From assembly GCA_023014485.1 (NCBI GenBank), contig JAJOZX010012053.1, positions 1-64,000 on the forward strand: DNA of 64,000 bases, in the 5' to 3' direction. This document shows, in pieces, positions 1 to 11,388 of the stretch (position 1 is the first letter of the stretch; each line of letters opens with the position of its first letter). Source of the stretch: Bathynomus jamesi (Eukaryota; Arthropoda; Malacostraca; Isopoda; Cirolanidae). The translations under genes and the position numbers were made by a program. Under the pieces are notes generated by a model. It saw only the letters and a list, made by a program, of their open reading frames with translations, did not search any database and was not told the DNA's origin.

Positions 1-1497
1 ACACACAACGGGGCGGCTGACGGCAGGAGCTGCTCACGTGGCCAAACCTATTACACTGAAACAGCGCGTAGGATCTGGCACGTATGGTCGTACTGAGAAT
101 TCGCCACGCTTGTCTCTCACCAAAGCCCCAGAATACCGAAACGGGGGGCACCAGTGAGTCGAAAGTGAGGAGCAGGCGAGGAGAAGGGGCAGTTGGGGAC
201 CGCGATCTGTCGGGAAAGCGGTACACCCTCACAAACACCCTGGGAGGCGAGGTCAATCTGAGGTCTTCCACCGGATGGGTAGAAGACGAGCAGCGTAAAT
301 TGTGCCTGGCACTGATTGAGGCGGGGGTGGGGAGTCACCGTGATCCGCAGCCCAGGACATCGGGGATAGCGAGCAGAGAGGAGGTTTCGGCAGAGGAACG
401 CGACCTTATCAAAATGGAGCCATCCTCTGAGGCCGAAGGTCAAAACGCGCGTCCCCGTCTTCCCATGGATCGCTCGAAAGAGACGTTCGTGGTTAGTGGG
501 GAGGGCTTGGAGGGGGGGCGGAGGACGAGGAAACTTGTCCATCGTCCTAAGGCCGAGTGAAGCCGTCTGGCCAAACACACCGGAACTTCGAGGGGGCGAG
601 AAGACGAGAAAGGCGGACGGCGACGTCGGGTCCCACGTCCCCAGGGGCCGAGGGGGCCGGGGGCGATGAGGCCTGACCGGAAGTGGGAGGCGACCGGGGC
701 CGCGGGCCTCCCCCTGAGGGCGAAAAAGCAGGTGGGTCCCTATCGGGACGTGGAATATGGGGTGGGGGATCCAGGGTCGGGGGGTCCACTGCAGGTCCAT
801 CCGCTATACTGGCGGGGGTCGGGCAGCGGCGCCACGAGCCTGGGGAAGAGAGGGAGAGGAGGCGTCGGCAAGAAGAGCAGACGGGGTGGGCGAGGGCTGC
901 CGACTGCCCTTACCAGACCCACGGTCCAAAGAGGTAGTCAGAGGGAGGTCAGATGCACAAGCCGGGTCGTCAACGAGGTCCATTAGAGGTAAGTGTTTCC
1001 ATAGAAAATTTTTATTGTAGTTTCGCGCCCGGGGCCGCAGGGAACCGATTACCCGGGCCCAAGGGGACCAAGCGCACGCCGGCGGGGGGTGGGTGCCTCG
1101 TCCCATGCAGGTACCCCATTTCAAAAGGGGCCCTTGCAGCGTCGAGAGTTCTCCCCCGCCGGCAGCAAAGACCAAGGCCCCCCAGGGTCCCAGGCCTGGG
1201 CACCCTACAGCCAACTTGTCCGGCCCCGGCCATGGGGCGAGACCCCCAGCGACCAGCCCCGGCAGCCCACGGGGCGCGCGAAGTGAACAGAGAAAGCAGA
1301 AAAAACAGAGGGGGCAAGGAAGAGGGTAAAGAGGGGAAGACAGGAAAGAGGGGGCTGTAGGATAGCAGGGTATGCTAAAGTCCACTTCGCAACCGGGCGG
1401 GGACCCGGCAGGGCCCCCAGCCGCGGCTGACCCCCCTTGCCACATGGAGGCAGGAGCCCGCGGGCGATCCACCCCAGAAAGGACCGCCCGCGGGGAG

Positions 1498-1500
<3 letters not shown>
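1..1500. other. GC-rich block of unknown identity
   Basis: This block is strongly GC- and CpG-rich while the following 60 kb is AT-rich, and it stops abruptly at an AT microsatellite. Several overlapping reading frames on both strands stay open for 60-227 codons, as expected from GC-rich sequence with few stops; none contains a domain I recognise. I looked for 18S, 5.8S and 28S rRNA landmarks and found none. It could be rDNA spacer, a CpG island, satellite DNA, or a chimeric join. I do not assign a function. Confidence 0.5.

Positions 1501-1579
<79 letters not shown>
1501..1579. repeat. (AT)n microsatellite
   Basis: Almost pure alternating AT, broken by a single ACT near the middle. It marks the edge between the GC-rich block and AT-rich DNA. 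Open frames across it encode only Tyr-Ile repeats and are not genes. Confidence 0.95.
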
Positions 1580-1584
<5 letters not shown>

Positions 1585-2639
1585 TCATAAATTGTCAAGT
1601 CATTATTATCCTGTTCAATAAATGTTCCAGTCATAAATTGTCAAGTCATTATTCAAATTGTTTCATTTTGAGCAAGTGCATAAAAAGGTCCTAGAGCAAA
1701 GATAATGGCGTGTTATTCTTGTGGGGGAATAGAATAAGGGCAGATGTGACTGAATTTAAAATTCCAAAAAAAAATGCTGTTGTGGACCACCCTAATAATT
1801 AGCATATGGAATTCACCTTACCATGGGGAAAATAATCCCTGATTTCATTTTAAACCTATAGAACTACTCAGTCTCACCCAAAACCATAAAAAACGACATT
1901 AAGATCACCAAAATAGAATAGAATAGAATAGAATAGCCTTTATTAATAATAAAATAAATACAGTAGTCTTTTTACAACTTACAATTTTTACAATGACATA
2001 AATAATTGTGAAGCTCGACTATTTATTTTTTTTATTTTTTAATTTGGCCCTTAAGCTTTAGGCTTTACTGGGCTCTCAAATATCTCCACGACTGCCAAGG
2101 ATATGGGATAGTCCTTATTTCAGGTGGACTTTGACCTCCAAGACCTTGAGCATTGAAAATGTGGGTCAAAACGACTCCCAAAGTATCTAAGTATCTGCAA
2201 CCCTCCAGATGACTCATCATCCTAAAAAACCCTAGAAATGACACCAAGATCATCAAAATCCATCAAGTATTGACCAGGATATGGGAATTTTCAGTTTTGC
2301 TGGCCATCTTGAAAAGCCAAGTGGGGGTCAGGTGTACACCTGATGAATTCTTGAATGGGTGGTATAAGCTTTCAAAATATGTAAAAATTTGCTTTATAAC
2401 AAACAATGCAAGATTCCAGTAAAATCAGGGTCTGTGCTACCAGACTATTATATAGTCCACTAATTTATAGTGAATTCAACACTGTATTCCAAGTTAGCTT
2501 CCTTTCTATTTGTATAGGAACCATTATGTACTTTATTATCTTAGTTCTATTAATTATTCAGGAAAATAATAGCTCTCTCTCACCAAAAGGAACAGAGATT
2601 AAAAGTTTTATTCTGAGTGTGTAAACAAATGAAGAGTAA
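1580..2639. other. AT-rich DNA without a recognised gene
   Basis: Apart from the LINE tail at 1911-2010 I see no gene. A 22-bp phrase (CATAAATTGTCAAGTCATTATT) occurs twice around 1587 and 1633, a small local duplication. The remaining short frames are unsupported. Confidence 0.5.
1911..2010 (-). mobile_element. 3' tail fragment of a non-LTR retrotransposon
   Basis: On the minus strand the sequence runs through AT-rich 3' UTR-like DNA into AATAAAGGC followed by four TATTC/TATTC-type units. A short pentamer repeat behind a polyadenylation-like AATAAA is typical of 3' ends of insect and crustacean non-LTR elements that use short repeat tails. Only about 100 bp remain; no coding sequence is attached. 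Confidence 0.45.
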
Positions 2640-2990
2640 AGCAAAAGAATTTAAAGTCTAAGTTTGCAGGGTTAGACAAGTTTTTCAAGTGGTTCAAACA
2701 GTAGCACAGTGAGGGTAAACCACTTTCTGGACCGCTTATTATGAAGAAAGCCAAGCGTTTTATGACCTTATTGGAAATTGATGAATCCTATATATTCCCT
2801 GTGGGTGGCTTAATCAGTTTAAGGATAGACATGGTATTCACAAGCTTGCCATTGCAGGAGAAGGGTTCTGCTGACTGGAAGTGTTACAAGTATGATGAAT
2901 TTTTTTAAAAATAATTCAGGAATGTAACCAACCTTAATGCAAAAAAAATATTCATGCGGATGAGACTGCACTATTTTGGCAGTTTGTGTT
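2640..2990 (+). pseudogene. pogo/Tigger-like transposase fragment
   Basis: Read with frameshifts, the plus strand encodes pieces matching pogo/Tigger transposases in order: LSGPLIMKKAKRF (CENP-B-like DNA-binding region), GWLNQFKDRHGI, a GSADWKCYKYDEFF segment, and a remnant of the NADETALFW motif that holds a catalytic Asp. The reading frame changes several times and contains stops, so this is a relic. No terminal inverted repeats were found, so its limits are approximate. Confidence 0.5.
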
Positions 2991-3150
2991 ATAGTATATT
3001 TATTAAAGTAAATATTATTTTCATGGATTCAACAGCAATTCTTTTATTATGTACATTACAATTGCCATTTTTCCAGTCCCCTGAAAATCTATTAATTGAA
3101 AAAAATGCTTGGTCCAGAGCCCTTTTGGTATAATAGGATTTTGCTCTACT

Positions 3151-3615
3151 GAGCATTCCAGGAGAGATCACCCAATGCATGTCATCACTCTGACTCAAAT
3201 TTTGATGAAAATAACATGAGAGGTTCTTCCAGGTGCTGATTTCACTGGTCATAAAAAAAGTTCTATGACCCATAGTTTTTCTGATATGGGCCTCCAAAAT
3301 CTTGGGGGCCCCCACTTTACCACCTAAATTAACAGGCAATAACTCCCAAATATCTTACCATAGAACCTATAAAACTATACATTTTTAGAATCAGCATGAG
3401 AGATCTATTAAATGATACCACATTCAAATTGTGTAGAAAAAAATGAAACCCCCCCCCCCCCCCCCCCCCCCCCATTTTAATTTATTAAACTTCCATTAAT
3501 TGTTAAAAGATACAAACAATAAAAATGTGGGTATCAAGTGGGTATTGTGAAATTTTGACATTTTTATGCCTGCAAACTAAAATAGAGAACTACAGATGAT
3601 ATATTCGCATAGATG
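3151..3615 (+). repeat. left long terminal inverted repeat of the 3151-7674 element
   Basis: Aligns as reverse complement to 7120-7674 over most of its length, for example GGTGCTGATTTCACTGG, TAAAACTATACATTTTTAGA and GATACAAACAATAAAAA. It contains a run of 25 C (3449-3473) that corresponds to a 24-G run in the other arm. Divergence is substantial, so the insertion is old. Confidence 0.8.
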
Positions 3616-3677
3616 AAAATAAACAGCAAATATACAAATTGAACACACATATTACATCAAGTTGATTCATAATTACA

Positions 3678-6600
3678 TGAGTTTTTTCAACTCATTTTCT
3701 GGGAAAACATATTGAATACGCATTGTTCCTGGCTTTAAAGTTGGTATGCTTAATAAACCTAAAATTTTCTCTTTTCATATGTGGCATCTCTAATTTGTGG
3801 AAAGTAATAGTAAACACTATATCCTGATGGGTGCAAAAAGCTAACCTCAGTCATCAAATTCCTCATTATAGGAATGTACAAATCCCAACCATTTCTGATC
3901 ATTGTACATACAAACTATGTACTCTCCTATTTTTGGATTAACTCCATTATCTTCACCCAGAAAAGCTTTGCTTATAATCCTCACCTCACCAACTTCATCA
4001 GAAGATAATTCAAATGTTTTTATGTTATTTGCATTAATAGGTACACATCTCTGGAATTTTTGTGTTCCTGTTAGCCGCATACTTTTTCATGTCACTTAAA
4101 AATTTTTCCATAGCTTCAATTTCTTCAGAATTTATTAAAAACAACTATGCTGTCGCTTATATTGTTTGAACAAAATTCAAACATGTCTTCTGGTGTTAAT
4201 ATTTGATTTGCAAATGTTCTCTGCATACTCACTCTGGCTACAGATCTTTTCACTGTACCCCCAATCCCATCATAGGCACTCTTACCATGGCTTGTGGCAA
4301 AGAAATGCCACTCACATTCTAGCCCAAAATCTTCATGTTTACAAATGTTAACAAAGTTGAAACAATTTTTATTTATATTGTTCTGCACATCCGTCAGTAA
4401 AATAATGTAATTTTTTTATATGAAGGTGGGATTTTCTAATAATAGGTATGAGTGTATTTAAAAAAATGTAAACCATTGTAGTGTTAGTTTGTATTTGGAG
4501 ATAAAAAACAATAACTTGAATGTTTTGTTTCATTACTTTCTGGTTCCTTATAACACAAAGGGATGCACTGTGCATTGGGTATTTTCCCAATGAAAACCTT
4601 GGGCTGTATCCTGTACTACAAATGAGTAGTTTTCTGAAAAGTCACCAAGAACTACAGCTGTATGGCTATTTAAATTATTCTTCAAGTGTTTTAGAAATGC
4701 ACTCTGATTCTTTGCTATAAAGTGATGATGTGTCAATTTGATAATTTTGTGCTTAATGAATTTATAAAATCATCTACACATTCTATTTTTTCAACCATAT
4801 TGCATCGATCTGTAGTAACCCATTGTTTATATTTTATTTCCTCACATTCAGGATCATTAACACTTTGAAAAGTGAGCAAAAAATTCTTAATACCTTGTTC
4901 TTTTGGACAGAGATTACATATTTGCATCAAGCAATTCCTGTTGTTGACATCACACACTGCTTTCTCCATAAGAGTTGTATATTCCAACCCTTTGACACCC
5001 AAAGCTGAGAATTGTATTTTGGCATTCTGGTGGTATGTACATTAGGGTTATGACATTTTTATAACCTCATGTTCCTGTATCATAAATCTATGAACTTTTG
5101 CCCCCTGACAATGAAAATAACAGTTTTTTCAATATATTTTAAAAAACTTCACCCCAAAATAAAAAATAAAAAATTAATACAATAATAAATAGAAATTTGC
5201 ATGTTTATTTCACAGTTATTATACATAAACATATATTATACAACATTATACCTATACAATACATATTAATTATACAAATACAATATTATACATTTACTCT
5301 ATTATTGTTTTAATTGTTTTACTTATTGCTTAAAATACTAATATACTAAATTTGCTTTCGGGGTGACATTTTTTTTTAATTCTGAGGAATTAGGCCCTTT
5401 TTTATTGTTTTCAAGCAAAAGTTCATCGATTGATGATACAGGAAACAATATTTATGACAAAAAATTAAAAAGTCATAACCCTAATGTACATACACACACA
5501 GAATGGGTACCAGCAGCTCCAGCTAAAACACAATGTCTGGGGCAAAGGCTGGCAAAACTAGAGAAGCCAATTTGGGGACTATCTAGATTATTTTTATAGA
5601 GACTAAAAGCTTCTTTCAGATTCATTAACACCAGTCTTTTCTGCACAGATTCTTTATACCCACTTTCATTTCTGATACTCAGGCAGTCTTTTGTACCTGG
5701 GCACAAATGACTACTTTCATCTGACTCAAAAAATTTCTGAACAGAATCTTTAGTACCTTTAGTTATTACTTTTCCTTTTGACATGGGTTCAATTTCAGGA
5801 ATAGTTCAAGTCTTTGTTTTATACTTCTGCTTTTCTTAACTAAATATTCAGTTGTCTGAAATAGATTATAGTTTTTGATATGGTAAATGGAGATAATGTC
5901 AATATTTTGAGTTTCCTCTCATAACTGTCAGTAGAATGGGAAGTTTCAACCAGTTCATTCATGAGAAGAATCATTGACCTGAAACAAATTCATGAATGTA
6001 TGATAGCTATAAACAAAACATTACATATGCATATTAAATTTTTTGGATAATAATATTGATTTCAAGTGTAACAAAATGAGCATTCTTTGAGAGAGAATCA
6101 AATTAAACCAAAAATTATTTTGTGACCAAATGAATTCCAAGTGATTTAATGGGCCCATTGATCTCCAATCTTTAGGGAGTTGTGCTTCTAGTTTCTACTA
6201 TCAAAGGTGAATACCTACATTTTGTTTTAAGCTTCAGTTTTAGTTTAGTATTTTCTACTTAATAATAGCGTATCATTTTAAAATTCATACCTTTGAGTTT
6301 CATGATCCAACTTTGTAGCTTTTGATGGGCTTGGGATCTCAATTTCTAAACTTGTTTCTAGCTTTTGTTTTAAAGAACGACATGCTTTTTCTATTGTTTG
6401 AATAGCTTTTGCTTCTTTTCTTGAGGAACCCAAACCATCTGAAATTTTTTAATTAATAAATATTTGACTCCATTTGATATATATGGCAATAATAATTAAT
6501 ATGTCAACATATTAATTTTATAAGTTTAATAAATTTAATATGTCAGCATATTGATTTCATTAAGTTTTTCAGCAACTGCTGAAAAACTGTCTTGAAAGTA

Positions 6601-6990
6601 AATGCATTATAAATAAATAATATAAATAAAAAAATTATAAATATAAAAAGTACCTATCATTAAATACTTATGCTTCGTCACTGGAGTCACAGCAAGACTT
6701 TCTAGAACTTGAGAAACCTCTTCTTTGGCATTACTTGATATACTTGGATCACATTCATCGCTTTCTGAAATAACATTCTCAGAAGACTGATTGTGATCAG
6801 ACTCTTCACTTTGTGATGTTGATAGCAACTCTGGTCTCTGGGTCAATAATTTTCTACAGTTGCTACATAGTACAGTATTCCTTTGTAGTTTCCATTTACA
6901 TCGATCATAAAGTGATTGGCTGATGGTTCTTATACCCTTGTGTATCTTTTTCTTATGTTTTTGTAAAGGATCATCACAGTATCTAACCAT
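3678..6990 (-). pseudogene. spliced transposon-like gene, unnamed DDE-like family, decayed
   Basis: ATG at 6990 opens exon 1 (to 6654), which has a CCxP-like start and a CxxC pair; donor GTAC. Exon 2 (6438-6291) is bounded by TTTCAG and GTATG and joins in frame. Exon 3 starts at 5978 and runs to a stop near 3678 with several frameshifts and stops. Recognisable pieces in order: VQKRLVLMNLKEAF, CVLAGAAGTHSVCVCT, LGDFSENYSFVVQD (candidate first Asp), HYFTDGCAEQYK (candidate second Asp), FFATSHGKSAYDGIGGTVKR, then a C-terminal tail. I recognise this order as that of an abundant unannotated family in arthropod and cnidarian genomes. Calling it a transposase is inference from its TIR setting and conserved acidic motifs. 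A 445-bp MITE splits exon 3 at 5041-5485. Confidence 0.65.
5041..5485. mobile_element. 445-bp MITE with 4-bp GTAC target duplication
   Basis: Ends are perfect 14-bp inverted repeats, ATTAGGGTTATGAC and GTCATAACCCTAAT; homology between the arms continues further inward (TTCCTGTATCAT, GAACTTTTGC). GTAC lies on both sides (5037-5040, 5486-5489). It sits inside exon 3 of the surrounding gene: without the insert and one GTAC copy, the minus strand reads on as CVCTYHQNAK, which fits the family. No coding capacity. The superfamily is unknown; a 4-bp duplication would allow, for example, Sola or Chapaev-type elements. Confidence 0.75.
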
Positions 6991-7119
6991 TTTTCATTAC
7001 TAAAAATACACAATTGTAAATCTCAAAAATAAGATATGATTTGACTCAAAATAAGTACATTTGTAATAAAAATAAGCATAATTAACAAACATTTGAGAGA
7101 GAGACTGCGTGAATATGAG

Positions 7120-7674
7120 TTATACATAGGATGTAAATATATCATTTGTAGTTCTCCATTTTAGTCTGCGTAAAAATGTCAAAATTTCAATGTACAATAT
7201 ACATATTTTTTCAATAATTTTTAAAATATCTTGCAACTTGATACCCACATTTTTTATTGTTTGTATCTTTTAACAATTAGCTAATAGAAGTTTAATAAAT
7301 TAAAAAAAAAAAAATTATTTCACTGTCTAGGGGGGGTGGGGGTCAAAAATAAAGGGGGGGGGGGGGGGGGGGGGGGGATTTTCATTATTGTTCTACACAT
7401 TTGAATGTGGTATCATTTAATATAGATCTCTTCATGCTGACTCTAAAAATGTATAGTTTTATAGGTCTACAACAAGATGTTTGGGAGTTATTGCCCATTA
7501 AAGTTAGCTGGTAAAGTGGGGCCCCATATCTCAAAAACTATGAGTCATAGAACTTTTTTATTTGAACCAGTGAAATCAGCACTCAGAAGAACCTCATATG
7601 TCAATTTTCATTAAAATCCAGGTCAGAGTGGTGACAAATTTTTAAATTTTGGGGTGATTTGTCCTGGAATGCCC
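7120..7674 (-). repeat. right long terminal inverted repeat of the 3151-7674 element
   Basis: Reverse complement partner of 3151-3615, about 45 bp longer because of an internal insertion near 7195-7245. Contains a run of 24 G at 7354-7377 at the position equivalent to the poly-C tract of the left arm. The outer end is followed directly by the CTACT duplication. Confidence 0.8.
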
Positions 7675-7679
7675 CTACT

Positions 7680-8661
7680 CCCAACTTAAAATTAACCAAT
7701 TATTGTAAATTTATATGGTTATCAGAGGTATCACTTCATGTAACATTCCTAACTAAATCAACCTTGTAAGAAAACCATTCTAACATTTAATTTTCACAGT
7801 GGGACCCAAATATAAGCAAATAGGAAAGTTCTCCCAAGAAATTATTTCAAAATTAAATTTATAAATGACTGAAAAGGTAAAAAACAAATTCAATTTGTCA
7901 TCACATATAATATCAATATAATTTGCTTTTCAAATTCAAAGCATCTTCAAGATATAAGACTTTAGTAAGTTGTTCAAATATCAACAAATATATGCAAACC
8001 ATATAATTTGTTTTTTATGTGGTAGTGACATCTTATTAATGTAGCATGCATTGTAAATCTGAAACCTCATTTTATAAAGCTTTTATACAACTTTTGAGGT
8101 ATTTCTGTGTATAGACCGCAGACTATCTACCTTTTTCATGCTAACCTATTGTGAAAAAGGGATACTGCAAAATAATGATTAAATAGATTTCATACACAAC
8201 TCTCTACCAACTTTTGCACGCACAGAAGCTAGACAATAATATATAGTGCCCCTCACTACTGTGGTGGAGAATAACTACAAGAACTAGACAGATAACTATC
8301 ATAATGACTTACTTTAGCTAAGGTGTACTCAAGCAAAACAACACACATTTACCCTAACATTGAGTTCACTATCAGTGAAATCTGTCTCTTCTCTACCAGA
8401 AAGAACTATCATCCATTCATCTTTGATCCAATCACTCTGAATATGAGTTTCCTTTTCATTACATTTAATACATATTTCCAATATCAATTTATTCCTACAT
8501 TTAAGAAAACTGCCTTACAATCTACTGATGCTTTAAAAATTAGTTCATCAATTTAATGCTTTCATAAATGTATTAATAAATAAAATACCAACCTTACTGA
8601 AAATCTCTATCCATCAGAAGAATCAAATGAACTTCAAAATAATTTCATAACTATTTCTTAC
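7680..8661. other. AT-rich DNA, no gene seen
   Basis: No convincing coding sequence, RNA or repeat structure. Frames on both strands are short and AT-driven. Confidence 0.4.
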
Positions 8662-8823
8662 CTCCCATTCATCACGTATATTTCCATGGCCAACTGTATC
8701 TGCTTCACAATAATTTGCTTCATAGGAATCAACTTCTTCTTTAATATCAACTTCATCTTTAATGTTCCAATAAATTTCTCTCAGATCACACTCACTTTCA
8801 TCTTTTTTCAGTTTGAAACTCAT
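8662..8823 (-). CDS. candidate coding exon, acidic N-terminus
   Basis: The minus strand has ATG at 8823 followed by 54 codons rich in Asp, Glu and Lys, including DVDIKEEVDS, ending at GGGAG followed by a consensus splice donor GTAAG. Short acidic leaders with IKEEV-type motifs are common as first exons of arthropod C2H2 zinc-finger genes, so this may be the first coding exon of such a gene. I found no zinc-finger array downstream in this window. It could equally be a chance frame with a chance donor. Confidence 0.3.
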
Positions 8824-10081
8824 GACATCAAATGAGCAATAGAAAAAAATTTCCTTAACAAGAGTCTCTCTTTAGTTAACAGTTCATTATACTGATGGAC
8901 ACTAAATACTCTCCTGAAAATAATAAAACAGGCTTTGGCCTATACTGATAAAATCATGATAAATTTTACAGAAGAAAATTTTCAAATTAGAAAGCTCTTA
9001 TTTTGCTTTTATTGTTTCTTTCAAAGATGTACTATATACCTGAACTAATTTAGGAAGGGTTTTAACACATGAAGACAAAGTTCTGTGCAAAGCTAACAGC
9101 ACCAAATCTATTATAAAAATAAAAATGGGATTTGCAACATTAAGACAGAAAAAGAGGCTATTTCATTATAACCAATAAACCTAACCTATAGTTTATTCTA
9201 TAGTTTACTCTTTAAAGCCAATAGTCATGGCTGAGGTTTTAATTACCATTTTAATTTTCAAACATGAAATAAGAAAATTTTAGTTATCTCAAAAGGAATG
9301 AAAAATAGTATTCAGAATCTGGAAAATCTGACCCCAAAATTTTTAAAATTCTGAAAGCTCATACTTTCAAGTAATATTTAAAATATAATACTTGTAAATA
9401 TGTGAATGTGTACAAAAAAATTTATACCTGAAGACTGTGTACTGCTTAATGCTATAGTATTTATATGTACACAAATAAAAATGGGATAGAACAACCAAAG
9501 TTAAAATTTTCAAAATTTGGGGGAAAACTTGCAACATAAACACTACATAAAAATGCATGCCAAGTATGAGACAGACTATGCTGTAGATTCAGTGAACTTC
9601 AGAATCCTAAGGCTACAAGCCAGGGCAAAAGTGCTCTGCATATAATGAAGGTTTATCAGTACCTTTTTTGGCAAGTGTGAAGGATTTAAATTTTTTTTTT
9701 AAAAATGGAGAAAAATGCAGTTAAAGTTTGTCAACTTGCAAAATGCCATAACTTTTGAACCAATAATGATATTCAATTGATTTTGACATGTACAAGTCCA
9801 CAATCTGCTCCCTGACTCACCCATGGGATAGGGGCAGGGTAGGGGAATATAGTGGTATAAATAACTCTATTCTGGCCCCACTAGTATTTGGCAGGTTGTG
9901 CTCTGGAGCCTCTGAAATATAAAAAAAATAAGTAAATAAAATAAAAATAAACATTTAATAATCATGAAAAACAATCCTACATAATTTAAGCAACCTGTAA
10001 GCAACAGAAAACCAAGCATGTACAACAAGCAAATCTTGAGTTAAATACAGTAACTAGTTACAAATAATACTAAACAATCTA
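8824..10081. other. AT-rich DNA, no gene seen
   Basis: No feature I can support. Short frames around 9367-9558 are low-complexity. The stretch 9640-9910 is slightly richer in GC but has no recognisable ends or coding signal. Confidence 0.4.
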
Positions 10082-10474
10082 CAGGATGAGTCAAAAGTCC
10101 AGAAACATAGGAAGGATAGGAAACTTTTATTGCAAAAAGACATGTGTTACAAGTAATGTTATTAGATGGGCTCTATATGTTCTTTCACTTCCAGACATTT
10201 CTGGACTGTTTGCCCACTCAACCTGGACTCTTTCCAGGACATTGGGCTGGATTGCAGCACAGGCTTCTTTAATGCACTGCTTCAAGTGCAGTGTCCCGGC
10301 TCTTCAGACCATACACAATGGGTTTGAGGTGTTCCTAGAAGTAAAAGTCCAGCAGTGTCAAGTCAGGGGACCAGGGAGGCCACTCCACTGGACCATGATG
10401 ACCAAGCCAACACCCTGGAAATTATTGTAATAATTTCCAATTATTTCCTGTTTCCGGACTTTGGACTCACACTG
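10082..10474 (-). mobile_element. internally deleted mariner element
   Basis: Flanked by TA (10080-10081, 10475-10476). Left end begins CAGGATGAGTCAAAAGTCC and the right end, on the other strand, CAGTGTGAGTCCAAAGTCC: imperfect TIRs. The minus strand retains the end of a mariner-type transposase: a remnant resembling the WPARSPDLTPLDF region around the third catalytic Asp (LPGPLDLTLLDFYF, with frame changes), then HLKPIVYGLKSRDT and a degenerate tail. Most of the gene is missing, so this is a non-autonomous deletion derivative. Confidence 0.75.
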
Positions 10475-10867
10475 TATATACAATTAACCTAATGAGTGAC
10501 TAAAATGACAGAATTAGGTTAAATGCAAGTGAAAGGTACTCAGACAGGCATTGTAAGCTGGAGCAATAATTAAAAACTCTGGTGTCTAATCCTAACCTAG
10601 CTAAATTGCTGTTCAACAAAGTTTTTCTCCTTTTGATAAATATGATTGATTCTTACTTTCTTTTTTATGCTGATTACAAAAATGAAAACAGATATTTTCT
10701 GTCACTCACAGTTTTTGAGGGATTTGCAATTTAAAATTCTTTGAGATTGAGACAGCATTCCTCAGTTCACATCATAATACAAGATTTATTGTTAGTCATT
10801 TATTTTGTATAAAATCTTTTATTATGCATATTATTATTTATATTTACATGTTTATATATAATATGTA

Positions 10868-10980
10868 AAGGTTAAGTCAAAAGTCTAGAAACATAGGAAC
10901 CATTTTTCAATGCAAATATATTTGCATATATTTGCATTGAAAAGTATAATTCTTATGCTTCCAGACTTTGACTCACCCTG
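10868..10980. mobile_element. 113-bp MITE related to the neighbouring mariner relic
   Basis: TA on both sides (10866-10867, 10981-10982). Ends AAGGTTAAGTCAAAAGTC and, reversed, CAGGGTGAGTCAAAGTC, very close to the TIRs of the 10082-10474 element. The centre is a near-perfect AT-rich palindrome (TTCAATGCAAATATATTTGC and its complement). This is a hairpin-like minimal derivative. Confidence 0.7.
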
Positions 10981-10997
10981 TATATATTTAAGTATTC

Positions 10998-11014
10998 TAC
11001 ACACACACACACTA

Positions 11015-11060
<46 letters not shown>
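10998..11060. repeat. (CA)n/(TA)n microsatellite
   Basis: Seven CA units followed by a broken then continuous TA run. Confidence 0.9.
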
Positions 11061-11061
<1 letters not shown>

Positions 11062-11388
11062 CATGTCTTGGACATTCCTGGGTGGAACAAATCTGACTAT
11101 GGTAAAAAACTTATTGTTGATTGGTAGATAAATAGTACAAGTTAATCGAGTCTGCAGCAGCTGCTTCTCATCAAATTAGACAAGCACATACCTGTCAGGA
11201 CATTCACATTGTCATGTGTTAGAAGTGCGCATTCATGCTAATCTCTGTCAGTCAGTCTCATGCATTTCTACCCACCTGTTTATTGATTAAGTGCATTTAG
11301 CTATTCATTTTGTTTTGGTATATGTTTGGTGGAAAAATAGCATTTTTGTGATATAAAAATGAGAATGTCTCGTAAGTCTGCAAACAGC

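Larger units (their letters stand above)
3151..7674 (-). mobile_element. 4.5 kb TIR transposon of an unplaced family
   Basis: The two ends are reverse complements: left GAGCATTCCAGGA, right TCCTGGAATGCCC, extending as imperfect inverted repeats of roughly 460-550 bp. The direct repeat CTACT lies immediately outside both ends (3146-3150 and 7675-7679), a 5-bp target-site duplication. Between the ends is one minus-strand spliced gene (3678-6990) of a transposon-like family. Size, termini and gene order fit an autonomous class II element that has decayed. I cannot assign it to a named superfamily from the sequence alone. Confidence 0.75.

Noticed and set aside
84..1472. Long overlapping open frames in the GC-rich block as genes
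   Set aside because: Frames are open on both strands and several phases at once, as expected for GC-rich DNA; no domain, splice pattern or codon signal favours one.
1..1500. Ribosomal RNA gene
   Set aside because: No conserved 18S, 5.8S or 28S phrases are present on either strand. An rDNA spacer remains possible but cannot be shown.
1205..1694. Frames encoding Tyr-Ile repeats
   Set aside because: They are translations of the AT microsatellite.
4166..5008. Plus-strand frames between 4.1 and 5.0 kb
   Set aside because: They are antisense to the decayed transposon gene, whose minus-strand motifs are recognisable.
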